Of a stretch of DNA of 64,000 nt, positions 39,807-51,040 are shown in pieces. The stretch's first letter is position 1, and every line of letters starts with the position of its first letter. The position numbers were made by a program, and so were the translations under genes. The notes beneath the pieces were generated by a model. The model ran no database searches, was not told where the DNA came from, and saw only the letters and a list, made by a program, of their open reading frames with translations. Source of the stretch: Salisediminibacterium halotolerans (lineage in GTDB: Bacteria > Bacillota > Bacilli > Bacillales > Salisediminibacteriaceae); NCBI RefSeq assembly GCF_003814815.1, contig NZ_RKQQ01000003.1, forward strand, positions 310,001 to 374,000, given 5' to 3'.

Positions 39807-40724
39807 ATGAACGAACACGCGCCGCTTCTTGTCATTATCGGGCCGACAGCTGTTGGGAAAAGTGAAACGTCGTTAAGGGCTGCGGCTGAATTAAACGGCG
39901 AAATAATAAACGGCGATTCGATGCAAGTCTATCAAGGAATGGACGTCGGGACCGCGAAAGTATCGGCTGAAGAACGCAATCTGATTCCTCATCATTTATT
40001 TGATATTTGCACACCGCAAGACAACTTTTCGGTTGCCGACTTTCAACAGGAAGCGAAACGGGCGATCGCGGATATTCACAGCCGGGGCAAATTGCCGATT
40101 ATTGTCGGAGGCACCGGACTTTATGTCAGCGCGGTGATTTATGATTACCAGTTTTCTTCGTCAGGCGAAGATGAAACGATTCGCAAGCGACGGGAACAAC
40201 AAGCAGCTGAATACGGTGATCTGTGGCTTCATGGGGAACTGCAAAAAGTCGATCCGGAAAGTGCAGCACAAATTCATCCCCACAACAGACACCGAGTGAT
40301 TCGAGCGCTTGAAGTTTATGAGCGGACGGGCCGGCCGATCAGCGAGCGGGCAATGGAAGCGAAAACTTCGCCGTATGATGTTCGTATCATCGGTTTGACG
40401 ATGGACAGAGAGCAGCTGTATGCGCGGATTAATGCACGTGTCGACCAGATGATTGAAAATGGACTGCTTGATGAAGTGCAAACGCTGCTTGAACACGGTT
40501 ACCGTGAAACAAAAGCAATGAAAGGAATCGGTTATAAAGAGATGATCCCGGTTATTGACAAAACCGTGCCGCTGGCGGAAGCTTCTGAGCAGTTAAAACG
40601 AAACACGCGCCGGTTTGCGAAGCGTCAATTGACGTGGTTTCGAAACAAAATGGACGTGGAATGGTTTGATTTAACGGGAAACAGGGAAGAAAAGATAGAA
40701 GAAATCATTGCACGTCTAAAATGA
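39807..40724 (+). CDS. miaA: tRNA dimethylallyltransferase MiaA
   Basis: Prenylates A37 of tRNAs reading UNN codons, the substrate for MiaB. 305 residues with P-loop GPTAVGKS at 12-19, the NGDSMQVYQGMDVGTAK substrate motif, GGTGLYVSAV, and KGIGYKEM near the C-terminus. Short gap after mutL and before hfq, the same order as in other Bacillaceae. Confidence 0.96.
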   Translation: MNEHAPLLVIIGPTAVGKSETSLRAAAELNGEIINGDSMQVYQGMDVGTAKVSAEERNLIPHHLFDICTPQDNFSVADFQQEAKRAIADIHSRGKLPIIVGGTGLYVSAVIYDYQFSSSGEDETIRKRREQQAAEYGDLWLHGELQKVDPESAAQIHPHNRHRVIRALEVYERTGRPISERAMEAKTSPYDVRIIGLTMDREQLYARINARVDQMIENGLLDEVQTLLEHGYRETKAMKGIGYKEMIPVIDKTVPLAEASEQLKRNTRRFAKRQLTWFRNKMDVEWFDLTGNREEKIEEIIARLK

Positions 40725-40780
40725 TGCTGTAAAAAGAAGCGGTTATTGCGGCGGCACAATGAACAGGGGGCGTGAAAGAA

Positions 40781-41035
40781 ATGAAACAGCAGCCGGTAAA
40801 TATTCAGGACCAGTTTTTAAATCAATTGCGTAAAGAGAATATGCCTGTGACAGTTTTTTTATTGAACGGATTTCAATTGCGCGGTCATGTGAAAAGCTTT
40901 GATAATTTCACTGTCATTCTAGAGACTGACGGAAAGCAGCAGCTGATTTATAAACACGCAATTTCCACGTTTTCGCCGCAGCGAAATGTTCAGCTCTATC
41001 AGGACAAAACACAGCCGGCTAACGACGCTGACTGA
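40781..41035 (+). CDS. hfq: RNA chaperone Hfq
   Basis: 84-residue Sm-fold hexamer subunit with Sm1 ([23 protein letters not shown]) and Sm2 ([10 protein letters not shown]). About ten residues longer than B. subtilis Hfq, mainly a short polar C-terminal tail. ATG with AGGGGG ten nt upstream; a GTG three codons earlier is too close to that site. Confidence 0.96.
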   Translation: MKQQPVNIQDQFLNQLRKENMPVTVFLLNGFQLRGHVKSFDNFTVILETDGKQQLIYKHAISTFSPQRNVQLYQDKTQPANDAD

Positions 41036-41053
41036 TCATATTCCGACTGAGCT

Positions 41054-41077
41054 AAGCCTGGCAGCGCCAGGCTTTTT
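41054..41077 (+). terminator. Terminator of hfq
   Basis: AAGCCTGGC/GCCAGGCTT stem with a 3-nt loop and TTTTT. Confidence 0.9.
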
Positions 41078-41116
41078 GACTGTTCCGATCCCAAAGATAA
41101 AAAGACGAGGTGGCCT

Positions 41117-42403
41117 ATGATCGAAACGAATAAGTCGATTAAAAAAGAACAGCCCGCGGTTCTTGCAGGAGTAATGAGAAAAAAAGCGAAGGAAGAAGAT
41201 TTTCAGCACCGGATGGAAGAGCTCGCATCCTTAACGAAAACAGCGGGCGGTAAAGTAGCGGCGAAAGTTACTCAAGCGTTGGAACACCCGCATCCGTCCA
41301 CTTATTTCGGCAGCGGTAAATTAGAGGAATTGGCCGCTGTTTTTGCCGAGACAAATGCGGAACTGATCATCATCAACGATGAATTAACCCCGTCGCAGCT
41401 GCGGAATTTAACGAATAAGCTCGATGTTTTAATTATTGACCGGACACAGCTGATTCTCGATATTTTTGCGAAGCGGGCGCAATCGAAAGAAGGAAAGCTG
41501 CAAGTCGAACTTGCTCAGCTGAATTATTTGCTTCCCCGGCTGCGCGGACAAGGACATGTATTAAGCCGTCTTGGTGCAGGGATTGGGACACGCGGTCCCG
41601 GGGAAACGCAGCTGGAAATCGACCAGCGTCATATTCGCCAGCGGATGGATGACATCCGCAAACAGCTCGATAATGTCGTGAAGCACCGCGAACGCTACCG
41701 CGAGCGGCGGAAAAAAAATCAAGTGTACCAGATTGCGCTTGTCGGTTATACGAATGCTGGGAAATCGACACTGCTGCATCGACTTGCCAATGCGGATATT
41801 TTAATTGAAGACCAGCTGTTTGCGACACTTGACCCGACGACAAAACAAATCAAACTGCCGTCAGGTATGCAAGCTGTTCTTACCGACACCGTCGGTTTTA
41901 TTCAGCAGCTTCCGACATCTTTGATTGCAGCTTTTCGCTCAACATTGGAAGAAGTAACGGAAGCGGATTTAATTTTGCATGTTGTCGACGGCTCTCATGC
42001 AGATGCGCTCAACCACGAGTATTCTGTCAATGAACTGCTGCATGAACTTGGAGCTGACGCGATTCCTAAATTGACCGTATATAATAAAAAAGATCAAATG
42101 AAGCGTGACTTTATCCCGCCTTCAAATGATCCGTCCGTCGTGATTTCCGCTATGGACGAAGCTGATTTGCAGAAACTTTTAAAGGAAACGGAGAACAGCA
42201 TTTTATCGTCTTTTATTCCTTACTATACAAAAGTTGATGCATCGGACGGAAAATTCCTTCACCGGCTGAGAGAAGAGACAATTACAGAAAAACAGCACTT
42301 TGATGAAGAAGCAGCCCAGTATTTTGTTAAAGGCTACGTCGATAAAAACGCGCGTATTTACGATGAAATTATCAAGCGCAGTGCTGAACAGGAGGAAGAG
42401 TGA
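41117..42403 (+). CDS. hflX: Ribosome-associated GTPase HflX
   Basis: 428-residue Obg-HflX GTPase that splits or rescues stalled ribosomes. N-terminal HflX domain ([43 protein letters not shown]) followed by the G domain with G1 GYTNAGKST near residue 210, [10 protein letters not shown] and TVYNKKD. The stop codon directly abuts the ynbB start, so the two are co-translated. Confidence 0.95.
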   Translation: MIETNKSIKKEQPAVLAGVMRKKAKEEDFQHRMEELASLTKTAGGKVAAKVTQALEHPHPSTYFGSGKLEELAAVFAETNAELIIINDELTPSQLRNLTNKLDVLIIDRTQLILDIFAKRAQSKEGKLQVELAQLNYLLPRLRGQGHVLSRLGAGIGTRGPGETQLEIDQRHIRQRMDDIRKQLDNVVKHRERYRERRKKNQVYQIALVGYTNAGKSTLLHRLANADILIEDQLFATLDPTTKQIKLPSGMQAVLTDTVGFIQQLPTSLIAAFRSTLEEVTEADLILHVVDGSHADALNHEYSVNELLHELGADAIPKLTVYNKKDQMKRDFIPPSNDPSVVISAMDEADLQKLLKETENSILSSFIPYYTKVDASDGKFLHRLREETITEKQHFDEEAAQYFVKGYVDKNARIYDEIIKRSAEQEEE

Positions 42404-43642
42404 ATGACTAGTGAGATCGATCGATGGAAAGAAGAAGCTGAAGCAGCATTGCAGCCTCTTTTTACAGCACGAAATCGGATTGCTGAAAAAAACCAGCGTA
42501 AAGTATTAGAGGCATTTCGTGCCGAAGGTGTGTCAGATTTTCATTTTGCCGGTTCGACAGGTTACGGCTATGACGATCAAGGAAGAGAAAAATTAGAACA
42601 TATATACGCCCGTGTATTTGAAGCCGAAGCGGCGATTGTCCGCCCTCAGCTGATCTCCGGTACGCACGCGATCAGCACCGTACTGTTTGGCATTCTCCGT
42701 CCCGGTGATGAAATGGTTTATGTCACAGGAAAACCGTATGACACTCTGGAAGAAGTGATCGGCGCTGATGATCAAGACGGAAGCGGTTCGCTGCGCGATT
42801 TTGGGATTTCTTACCGCGAAATCCCGCTTAAAACTGACGGCCAAGTCGATGTCGGCGCGTTTTATAATACGCTTACGTCAAACACGAAACTCGTCGGTAT
42901 TCAACGTTCGCGCGGTTATGATGACCGTCCGTCGTTAACCGTTTCTGAAATCGAGACGATCATCGGCCGCATCCGTGAAACGGCACCGCAGGCGGTGATT
43001 TTTGTCGATAACTGTTACGGGGAATTCGTTGAAGAACGTGAACCGACTCAAGCAGGAGCAGACATCATCGCCGGATCATTGATTAAAAATCCGGGCGGAG
43101 GATTGGCGAAAATCGGCGGTTACATAGCAGGCAGACGCGAATTGATTGAACGGTGCGGAAACAGATTAACGGCTCCGGGAATCGGCTTGGAAGGCGGACC
43201 GACTTTGCAGACGATGACGGATTTTTACCAAGGTTTTTTCCTTGCTCCGCACGTCGTCAATGAGGCTATGAAAGGTGCTTTGTTCACCGCGCACTTGCTC
43301 TCTTCAGCCGGCATGGACGTTTCCCCCCGGTGGGATGAACCGCGGACCGATTTAATTCAATCGGTCGCTTTCCCGGACGCGCAAGCAATGATCGCTTTTT
43401 GCCAGTCCGTTCAGGCGGGTTCGCCGGTAGATGCGCACGTAACGCCGAACCCGAGTCAGATGCCCGGTTATCAGAGCGATGTCATTATGGCTGCAGGGAC
43501 ATTCGTCCAAGGATCAAGCATTGAATTGACCGCAGACGGGCCGATTCGTCCTCCGTACCGAGCTTATATCCAGGGCGGCCTGACCTTTGAACATGTAAAA
43601 ATTACCGTAACCGATGCGTTAAAACAGATTAATAAACAATAA
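42404..43642 (+). CDS. ynbB: YnbB, PLP-dependent methionine gamma-lyase-like protein
   Basis: 412-residue protein of the 'aluminium resistance' / methionine gamma-lyase-like family. PLP fold with the probable Schiff-base lysine in GSLIKNPGGG near residue 227 and FVDNCYGEFVEE as the aspartate strand. Enzyme activity in Bacillaceae is not established. A ribosome site lies in the end of hflX. In B. subtilis glnR follows; here only a non-coding gap precedes glnA. Confidence 0.9.
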   Translation: MTSEIDRWKEEAEAALQPLFTARNRIAEKNQRKVLEAFRAEGVSDFHFAGSTGYGYDDQGREKLEHIYARVFEAEAAIVRPQLISGTHAISTVLFGILRPGDEMVYVTGKPYDTLEEVIGADDQDGSGSLRDFGISYREIPLKTDGQVDVGAFYNTLTSNTKLVGIQRSRGYDDRPSLTVSEIETIIGRIRETAPQAVIFVDNCYGEFVEEREPTQAGADIIAGSLIKNPGGGLAKIGGYIAGRRELIERCGNRLTAPGIGLEGGPTLQTMTDFYQGFFLAPHVVNEAMKGALFTAHLLSSAGMDVSPRWDEPRTDLIQSVAFPDAQAMIAFCQSVQAGSPVDAHVTPNPSQMPGYQSDVIMAAGTFVQGSSIELTADGPIRPPYRAYIQGGLTFEHVKITVTDALKQINKQ

Positions 43643-43670
43643 GAAAAGAGAATATTCTCTTTTCTTATTG
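43641..43670. terminator. Palindromic terminator after ynbB
   Basis: A perfect 26-nt palindrome (AAGAAAAGAGAAT and complement) overlaps the stop codon and is followed by ATTG. Confidence 0.7.
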
Positions 43671-43758
43671 CAAATATATGACAACGCTGTCATTAGCGGT
43701 AAAAGCGATGAAACCAGCTGAAGAGAAAAAACTTTTGAGATCTGTCAGATAATTTCTC

Positions 43759-43775
43759 TGTCAGATAATCTGACA
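43759..43775 (+). promoter_or_regulatory. GlnR/TnrA box upstream of glnA
   Basis: TGTCAGATAATCTGACA fits TGTNAN7TNACA exactly. A half-site TGTCA lies 16 nt upstream. The remaining ynbB-glnA gap (289 nt) shows no gene. Confidence 0.75.
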
Positions 43776-43931
43776 AAGGCCTACACTTTTTGACGGAACT
43801 TCGTTATTATTTACACATCGAACAAAAGAACACTTTTCAGCAAAATTTTTTGAAAAGATGGATTCTTTTGAATTATTGATTATTTCCGTGGTTATGACGG
43901 AAGCTACTATTTAAAGGAGGCGTACAAACAG

Positions 43932-45269
43932 ATGAGCAACTATTCGAAAGAAGACATTCTACGCATGGCTAAGGAAGAAAATGTCCGGTTTATCCGGCTG
44001 CAGTTTACCGATTTATTAGGGATTATTAAAAACGTGGAAATCCCGGTCGATCAATTGACGAAAGCGCTGGATAACTTGATGATGTTTGACGGATCATCGA
44101 TTGAAGGGTTTGTCCGGATTGAAGAATCGGATATGTACTTATACCCTGATTTGGATACATGGGTGATCTTTCCTTGGACACCGGAAAAAGGGAAAGTTGC
44201 TCGTCTCATTTGCGACGTGTATAATCCAGACGGAACGCCATTTGCCGGAGATCCGCGCGGTGTCCTTAAACACGTTATGAAGCAAGCAGAAGAACTCGGA
44301 TTTACCGATTTCAACATCGGTCCGGAGCCGGAATTCTTCCTCTTTAAAAACGATGAGCGCGGTGAACCGACACTTGAACTGAACGATAAAGGCGGTTACT
44401 TCGACTTAGCGCCGACGGATCTCGGTGAAAATTGCCGGCGTGACATTGTGCTCGAACTTGAAGACATGGGCTTCGAAATTGAAGCGTCTCACCACGAAGT
44501 CGCACCTGGGCAGCACGAGATCGACTTTAAGTATGCAGACGCCGTCACGACGTGTGATAATATTCAAACGTTTAAGCTTGTTGTCAAAACGATTGCGCGC
44601 AAGCACGGATTGCACGCAACATTCATGCCGAAGCCGCTCTTCGGTGTCAACGGAAGCGGCATGCACGCGAATATGTCGTTATTCCGCGGAGAGAAAGAAA
44701 ACGCATTTTATGATGAAAACACAGAAAGCCAGTTAAGCGAAACGGCGATGCAGTTTTTAGCGGGGACGCTTAAGCACGCTTCGGCGTTTACGGCGATCAC
44801 GAATCCGACGGTCAACTCCTTCAAACGGCTTGTTCCAGGCTACGAAGCGCCGTGTTACATTGCCTGGTCGATGCGCAACCGTTCACCGCTTGTCCGTATT
44901 CCGTCTTCGCGCGGCATCAGCACACGGATTGAAGTCCGCAGTCCGGACCCGTCGGCCAACCCGTACTTGGCGATGGCAGCTATGCTCGCTGCCGGTCTTG
45001 ACGGCGTGAAAAATAAGATGACACCGCCGTCGGAAACAGACCGCAATATTTATGCAATGGATGAAGACGAGCGCAAAGCGGAAAAAATCGAGGCGCTGCC
45101 TGAAACGCTTAAAGGTGCGATCGATGCGTTGAAAGAAAATGATGTGATTTTGAAATCTCTCGGCGAGCATGCCGTTGAACACTTCATTGAAGCAAAAGAA
45201 ATTGAATGGGATATGTTCAGAACGCAAGTTCACCCTTGGGAACGCGAGCAATATATGCAAATGTTTTAA
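43932..45269 (+). CDS. glnA: Glutamine synthetase, type I
   Basis: Makes glutamine from glutamate, ammonia and ATP. 445 residues, the short GSI-alpha length of Bacillus without the adenylylation loop. Motifs: [43 protein letters not shown], and [21 protein letters not shown] precedes the ATG. Nitrogen control is suggested by the GlnR/TnrA box about 160 nt upstream. In B. subtilis glnR lies directly upstream; it is not in this window. Confidence 0.97.
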   Translation: MSNYSKEDILRMAKEENVRFIRLQFTDLLGIIKNVEIPVDQLTKALDNLMMFDGSSIEGFVRIEESDMYLYPDLDTWVIFPWTPEKGKVARLICDVYNPDGTPFAGDPRGVLKHVMKQAEELGFTDFNIGPEPEFFLFKNDERGEPTLELNDKGGYFDLAPTDLGENCRRDIVLELEDMGFEIEASHHEVAPGQHEIDFKYADAVTTCDNIQTFKLVVKTIARKHGLHATFMPKPLFGVNGSGMHANMSLFRGEKENAFYDENTESQLSETAMQFLAGTLKHASAFTAITNPTVNSFKRLVPGYEAPCYIAWSMRNRSPLVRIPSSRGISTRIEVRSPDPSANPYLAMAAMLAAGLDGVKNKMTPPSETDRNIYAMDEDERKAEKIEALPETLKGAIDALKENDVILKSLGEHAVEHFIEAKEIEWDMFRTQVHPWEREQYMQMF

Positions 45270-45277
45270 TCAACATC

Positions 45278-45309
45278 CTCCGGCACAAAACCGTGCCGGA
45301 GATTTTTTT
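45278..45309 (+). terminator. Terminator of glnA
   Basis: CTCCGGCAC/GTGCCGGAG stem, 6-nt loop, then seven T. Confidence 0.92.
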
Positions 45310-45411
45310 CATCTGTAAGCAGGATAATAAAATTTTTTTACAATTATTTGTTTGGTTTTTGCCGGGACGGGGATAGACAGGTAGGCACTTAAAAATAGGG
45401 AGGGGATGGTT

Positions 45412-46253
45412 ATGAAGCATGTGATTCAGCCTTGTCTTTGGTTCGATAATCATGCAAATGAAGCGGCGGATTACTATTCACACGTGTTTCAACAATGCAC
45501 AGTATTATCCGCATCGCCAATGACCGTTCAAATTGAAATTGAAGGACTGCCGTTTACGCTGTTAAACGGCGGTCCGCATTTTACTCCGAATCCGTCGATC
45601 TCGTTTTTTATCACGTACGAGTCGGAGGCGGAATTGGATGCCGTTTGGAACAAACTGTTGCCGGGCGGAGAGTTGCTGATGCCGCTTGCAGAATACGAGT
45701 GGAGTAAAAAATACGGATGGATCCAAGACCGTTACGGAATTTCATGGCATCTGTCGCTGGGCCGGATCAGTGATACCGGCCAAAAAACCGTGCCGTTTTT
45801 GCTGTTTGTCAACGAACAATACGGCCTTGCAGAAAAGGCGGTTGATCACTATACAGCGATATTCGATGATTCGTTCATCGACGGCATTCTCCGCTACAGT
45901 GAAGAGGAACGGCCCGAACGTGCCGGCTCTGTAAAACATGGTCAATTCGGATTGAAAAATGAAAAATTTATGATCATGGAAAGCAGCGACGACCACCGGT
46001 TTTCCATGAATGAAGCGATATCTTTGATTGTTTACTGTAAGACACAAAAAGAAGTTGATTATTACTGGGAGCAGTTAACGAGAGGCGGACGCGAAGTGCA
46101 ATGCGGGTGGCTGAAAGATGCGTTTGGCGTTTCGTGGCAAGTGTGCCGGTGCAATTGATCGAGCTGTTGAAAGATCCGGCCAAGCAAGAGCGGGTGATGG
46201 ACGCCTTCATGCAAATGAAAAAAATTGATATTGCCAAGTTGGAAGAAGTGTAA
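45412..46253 (+). pseudogene. VOC/PhnB-like (3-demethylubiquinone methyltransferase-like) gene with a frameshift near its end
   Basis: Two tandem VOC-type halves (HVIQPCLWFDNHANEAADYY; KTVPFLLFVNEQYGLAEKA) typical of the YjdN/PhnB-like group. The frame stops at 46158 after SWQVCRCN, but from 46147 another frame continues with PVQLIELLKDP and ends in RVMDAFMQMKKIDIAKLEEV, the usual C-terminus of this family. A single base missing around 46141-46146 would restore SWQVVPVQL. It is either a real recent frameshift or a sequencing error. Start set at the second ATG, 6 nt after AGGGAGGGG. Function of the intact family is unproven. Confidence 0.8.
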
Positions 46254-46265
46254 AGCGGTTAATAT

Positions 46266-46299
46266 AAAACAGGGACATTCTGAGAATGTCCCTGTTTTA
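46266..46299. terminator. Bidirectional terminator shared by the VOC gene and lexA
   Basis: A 15-bp stem (AAAACAGGGACATTC and complement) with a 3-nt loop sits between the convergent genes, with A and T runs on both sides. Confidence 0.9.
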
Positions 46300-46334
46300 G
46301 AGGAGGGAAGTAAGTTGAGCAAACTCCTCCGTGA

Positions 46335-46955
46335 TTAATGAAGCGAACGGAAAACGCCGACAACTTTTCCGAGAATTTGCACATTATCGAGAATAATCGG
46401 CTCAAGCGTCGTATTTTCCGGCTGCAGGCGGAAATGATCCTTTTCTTTGAAAAAACGCTTTACAGTCGCTTCGTTTTCATCCGTCATAGCGACGACGATC
46501 TCGCCGTTAGCGGCCGTGTTTTGCTGCTGGACGACGACGTAATCGCCGTCGAAAATCCCCGCTTCGATCATCGAATCTCCGGAAATTTCCAGAATGAACG
46601 ATTCTTCATTATGGACGAGTGTTGCCGGCATCGGCATGTATTCCTCGATGTTTTCAATCGCAGTGATCGGTTCGCCGGCAGTGACTTTTCCGATCACAGG
46701 CACTTGAATCGAGGCAGTTTCGCTTGCAACTTCGTCATTTTCCTCACCGATTAATTCAATCGCTCTCGGTTTTGTCGGATCGCGGCGAATATGCCCTTTC
46801 TTTTCCAAGCGGGCTAAATGGCCGTGGACCGTTGAACTGGAAGCGAGACCGACAGCTTCGCCTATTTCACGAACAGAGGGCGGATACCCTTTTTGTAATA
46901 CCTCGCCGCGGATATAATCGAGGATAGCCTGCTGTCTGGCAGAAAGTTTCTTCAT
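46335..46955 (-). CDS. lexA: LexA repressor
   Basis: 206-residue SOS repressor. N-terminal winged helix ([27 protein letters not shown]) binds CGAAC-type boxes; the C-terminal S24 peptidase domain self-cleaves at Ala93-Gly94 (VTAGEP), with catalytic Ser128 (ISGDSM) and Lys166 (EATVKRFF). Start taken at MKKLSARQQ with GAGGTG upstream, five codons inside the open frame. Divergent from yneA with LexA boxes between, so it represses itself. Confidence 0.97.
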   Translation of the reverse strand: MKKLSARQQAILDYIRGEVLQKGYPPSVREIGEAVGLASSSTVHGHLARLEKKGHIRRDPTKPRAIELIGEENDEVASETASIQVPVIGKVTAGEPITAIENIEEYMPMPATLVHNEESFILEISGDSMIEAGIFDGDYVVVQQQNTAANGEIVVAMTDENEATVKRFFKEKDHFRLQPENTTLEPIILDNVQILGKVVGVFRSLH

Positions 46956-47015
46956 AGTTATGCACCTCATTTGTAAGGGATGGTCTTTAAGGGCGTTTCA
47001 ATTATTCATAACCAA

Positions 47016-47044
47016 ATTGTAGCATGAGAACAGATGTTTTACAA
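47016..47044 (-). promoter_or_regulatory. lexA promoter
   Basis: On the minus strand TTGTAA and TACAAT are 17 nt apart. The LexA box at 47027-47040 fills the spacer. Confidence 0.75.
47027..47040. promoter_or_regulatory. LexA box 1 (lexA side)
   Basis: AGAACAGATGTTTT, with mismatches to CGAACRNRYGTTYG only at the outer bases. Confidence 0.75.
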
Positions 47045-47055
47045 ACATCCGTTCT
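47042..47055. promoter_or_regulatory. LexA box 2 (central)
   Basis: Reads AGAACGGATGTTTG on the minus strand, one mismatch to consensus. It overlaps the lexA -35. Confidence 0.78.
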
Positions 47056-47063
47056 ATTTTCCC

Positions 47064-47092
47064 TTGACACGAACAAGCGTTCTTAGTAAGAT
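47064..47092 (+). promoter_or_regulatory. yneA promoter
   Basis: TTGACA, 17-nt spacer, TAAGAT; the spacer contains LexA box 3. Confidence 0.82.
47070..47083. promoter_or_regulatory. LexA box 3 (yneA side)
   Basis: CGAACAAGCGTTCT, one mismatch to consensus at the last base. Confidence 0.82.
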
Positions 47093-47128
47093 TTATAGGA
47101 ACACACATTCTTGTTTGGAGGGGATTTT

Positions 47129-48124
<996 letters not shown>

Positions 48125-48157
48125 GAAACGAAATTCATAGGTTATGGAGGGAATTTT

Positions 48158-48394
48158 GTGCTCGATCAAGCTAAAATTACACGGATTAACGAATTAGCCC
48201 GTAAATCAAAAAACGAAGGTCTTAACTTAAAAGAACAAAAAGAACAAAAAGAGCTTCGAAGTGAATATTTGAAAAATGTCCGCAAGTCTTTCAAAAACCA
48301 ATTGAAATCGGTGAAAGTTGTGGATGAAGAAGGGCAAGACGTGACGCCGGAAAAGTTAAAAGAAGAAAAACGAAACTCCGGATTGAATCATTAA
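48158..48394 (+). CDS. ynzC: YnzC/DUF896 family small protein
   Basis: 78-residue charged protein. The conserved N-terminal helical hairpin (ITRINELARKSKNEGLNLKEQKEQKELRSEYL) is the DUF896 signature; the basic tail is variable. GTG start after GGAGGG. Third gene of the SOS group but possibly also transcribed alone. No known activity. Confidence 0.92.
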   Translation: MLDQAKITRINELARKSKNEGLNLKEQKEQKELRSEYLKNVRKSFKNQLKSVKVVDEEGQDVTPEKLKEEKRNSGLNH

Positions 48395-48472
48395 ATAAAA
48401 ACGGCAGGGGCTGAATTCTCCTGCTGTTTTTATTTATGCAGATGTTTTTGCAAAAGTTTTATTAAAACGCTG

Positions 48473-48501
48473 TTGTCTAACCTTGTCAGAACATATATGA
48501 T
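48473..48501 (+). promoter_or_regulatory. Sigma-A promoter of tkt
   Basis: TTGTCT, 17-nt spacer, TATGAT, with a 40-45 nt leader. Just upstream is a weak ynzC terminator (CCTGCTGTTTTTATTT). Confidence 0.65.
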
Positions 48502-48547
48502 AGAAATAGTGATTGTATTCTATCAAGAAAAGAGAGGTTGATGTCAG

Positions 48548-50545
48548 ATGTCAGTTCAATTGGATGACTTGGCAGTTAATACGGTGCGGACGCTTTCAAT
48601 CGATGCGGTTGAAAAAGCAGCTTCCGGTCACCCCGGCTTGCCTATGGGAGCAGCTCCGATCGGGTATAAGGTTTTTACTGAATTTATGAAGCACAATCCG
48701 GAGAATCCGCAATGGTTTAATCGCGACCGGTTTGTTTTATCTGCAGGACACGGATCGATGTTATTATACAGCCTTCTTCATCTCTCGGGTTACGATGTAA
48801 CACTCGATGATTTGAAAGCGTTTCGCCAATGGGGAAGCCGCACGCCGGGCCATCCGGAATTTGGACACACCCCAGGAGTCGAAGCTACTACCGGACCGTT
48901 AGGCCAAGGGCTCGCAATGTGTGTCGGTATGGCGATGGCTGAAAAACATTTGGCTGGTAAATACAATACCGAAGACTTCAATATCATCGACCACTATACG
49001 TATGGGTTATGCAGTGACGGCGACTTAATGGAAGGCGTTGCAGCTGAAGCGTCTTCTTTGGCAGGTCATTTACAGCTTGGAAAATTGATTCTGCTTTATG
49101 ATTCCAATGACGTATCGTTGGACGGCGAACTCAATCAAGCTTTTTCGGAAAATGTTCTGAAGCGTTATGAAGCTTACGGATGGCATGTTGAATACGTCGA
49201 AGACGGCAATGATCTTGAAGCGATCGGTAAAGCGATTGAAAACGCTAAAAATGATGAGCGGCCGTCGATGATTGAAGTACGGACGGTGATCGGGTACGGC
49301 TCGCCGAACAAATCAGGCAGCTCCGCTTCGCACGGCGCTCCGCTCGGTGAAGATGAAGTGAAGCTGGCAAAAGAATATTACAAGTGGGAGTCTGACGAAG
49401 CGTTCCATATTCCGGACCGCGTGCGTGAACACTTTGCTGAACTGAAAAAGCAAGGTTCCGCGAATGAAAATGCATGGAACGAACAATTCGCCCGTTATAA
49501 AGAAGCTCACCCTGAACTGGCGGCAGAATTGGAACAAGCAATAAACGGTGAATTGCCGGCCGATTGGGCTGACAATCTGCCGGTTTATGAAGAAGGCGAT
49601 AAAGAGGCGACACGCGCAACCGGCGGTGAGGCGGTAAATGCGCTGTCAAAATCTGTCCCGTCTCTGTTTGGCGGTTCAGCTGATTTGTCTGTGTCGAATA
49701 AAACAATGATTAAAAATGAGCAAGACTTTGCGGCGAACAATGCAGCAGGGCGAAACATTTGGTTTGGCGTGCGTGAATTTGCTATGGCGGCAGCCGGAAA
49801 CGGCATGATGCTTCATGGCGGCTTGCGGCCTTACGTTTCGACATTTTTTGTCTTTTCCGACTACCTGCGCCCGGCGCTTCGTCTTTCGGCATTAATGGGG
49901 GCACCGGTTACGTACGTGTTCACACATGACAGCATTGCTGTAGGCGAAGACGGCCCGACACACGAGCCGATTGAACACCTCGCTTCATTGCGTGCGATTC
50001 CTAACCTGTCTCTTATTCGTCCGGCAGACGGCAATGAAACGGTCGCAGCCTGGAAAATAGCGCAAGAAAACCGCAAACAGCCGACAGCGCTTGTGTTAAC
50101 ACGTCAAGGGCTGCCGACGCTTCCGGGCACGAAAGACGCTGCCTATGAGGGTGTTCGACGCGGAGCTTACACGGTTTCAGAAGCAAGCGGCCAAGTGGAC
50201 GGTTTACTGTTGGCTACCGGTTCGGAAGTTTCTTTAGCAGTGGAAGCGCAAAAAGAACTCGAAAAAGACGGTATCCATGTTTCGGTCGTCAGCATGCCGA
50301 GCTGGGACCGCTTCGAAGCGCAGCCGGCTGATTATAAAGAACAGGTGCTGCCGAAATCTGTTAAAACACGTCTGGCAGTTGAAGTGGGCGCCCCGATCGG
50401 TTGGGAGCGTTACACCGGCGATCAAGGTTCTGTACTGGGAATCAACGGCTATGGCGCTTCAGCACCGGGCGACCGTATTATGAAAGAATACGGTTTTACA
50501 GCGGAAAACGTAGCTGCACGGTTTAAACAGCTGATCGAAAAATAA
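48548..50545 (+). CDS. tkt: Transketolase
   Basis: 665-residue thiamine-diphosphate enzyme moving two-carbon units in the pentose phosphate pathway. N-terminal substrate residues [15 protein letters not shown] motif [10 protein letters not shown]...LLYDSND, pyrimidine domain [15 protein letters not shown] and [22 protein letters not shown]. Full length. GAGAGG lies upstream of the ATG. In B. subtilis sirA (yneE) follows; here the next gene is yneF. Confidence 0.97.
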   Translation: MSVQLDDLAVNTVRTLSIDAVEKAASGHPGLPMGAAPIGYKVFTEFMKHNPENPQWFNRDRFVLSAGHGSMLLYSLLHLSGYDVTLDDLKAFRQWGSRTPGHPEFGHTPGVEATTGPLGQGLAMCVGMAMAEKHLAGKYNTEDFNIIDHYTYGLCSDGDLMEGVAAEASSLAGHLQLGKLILLYDSNDVSLDGELNQAFSENVLKRYEAYGWHVEYVEDGNDLEAIGKAIENAKNDERPSMIEVRTVIGYGSPNKSGSSASHGAPLGEDEVKLAKEYYKWESDEAFHIPDRVREHFAELKKQGSANENAWNEQFARYKEAHPELAAELEQAINGELPADWADNLPVYEEGDKEATRATGGEAVNALSKSVPSLFGGSADLSVSNKTMIKNEQDFAANNAAGRNIWFGVREFAMAAAGNGMMLHGGLRPYVSTFFVFSDYLRPALRLSALMGAPVTYVFTHDSIAVGEDGPTHEPIEHLASLRAIPNLSLIRPADGNETVAAWKIAQENRKQPTALVLTRQGLPTLPGTKDAAYEGVRRGAYTVSEASGQVDGLLLATGSEVSLAVEAQKELEKDGIHVSVVSMPSWDRFEAQPADYKEQVLPKSVKTRLAVEVGAPIGWERYTGDQGSVLGINGYGASAPGDRIMKEYGFTAENVAARFKQLIEK

Positions 50546-50557
50546 GTATAAGCAAAC

Positions 50558-50606
50558 GATGAAGCGGGCATTCGCAACGTGCGGGTGCCCCTTCATCTTT
50601 TGTTTT
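50558..50606 (+). terminator. Terminator of tkt
   Basis: A 12-bp stem (GATGAAG-CGGGCA with TGCCC-CTTCATC) and TTTTGTTTT tail. Confidence 0.85.
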
Positions 50607-50706
50607 GCACATTTCAAAATGAATCTTCCCAATCACAGCACATTCATGTATAATGAACAGGGTTGTTTGAAAGAATGAAATGCAGATGTAAAGGAGGTCA
50701 ACGCCG

Positions 50707-50970
50707 ATGTGGGTTAATATTTTAATCGGTGTCATTGCACTGTTGGCAGGACTTGCCCTCGGGTTTTTTATCGCCAGACAGTACATGATGAACTACATGA
50801 AGAAAAATCCCCCTATTAATGAGCAAATGCTTCGCACGATGATGATGCAAATGGGGCAAAATCCTTCACAGAAAAAGATTAATCAAATGATGAAGGCCAT
50901 GCAAAGCCAGCAAACAGATGATAAGAAACCGAAAAAGACCAATGATAAGCAACAGAAAAAGAAGAATTAA
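50707..50970 (+). CDS. yneF: YneF/UPF0154 small membrane protein
   Basis: 87 residues: one N-terminal membrane helix ([23 protein letters not shown]) and the conserved [32 protein letters not shown] core, then a Lys-rich tail. AAAGGAGG before the ATG. A TATAAT lies at 50649-50654. Function unknown; family restricted to Firmicutes as far as I know. Confidence 0.93.
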   Translation: MWVNILIGVIALLAGLALGFFIARQYMMNYMKKNPPINEQMLRTMMMQMGQNPSQKKINQMMKAMQSQQTDDKKPKKTNDKQQKKKN

Positions 50971-50993
50971 CACTCCGATTTGGGGTGTTTTTT
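50970..50993 (+). terminator. Terminator of yneF
   Basis: ACACTCC/GGGGTGT stem with a short loop and a T tract. Confidence 0.85.
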
Positions 50994-51040
50994 CATATAA
51001 GATTCTTTAACGAAATAACCGGCTGCGGGGAGGGCGGGAC

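Noticed and set aside
46147-46158. UGA at the end of the VOC frame as a selenocysteine codon
   Set aside because: Reading through gives another stop within a few codons, no SECIS-like hairpin follows, and a simple frameshift restores the family C-terminus.
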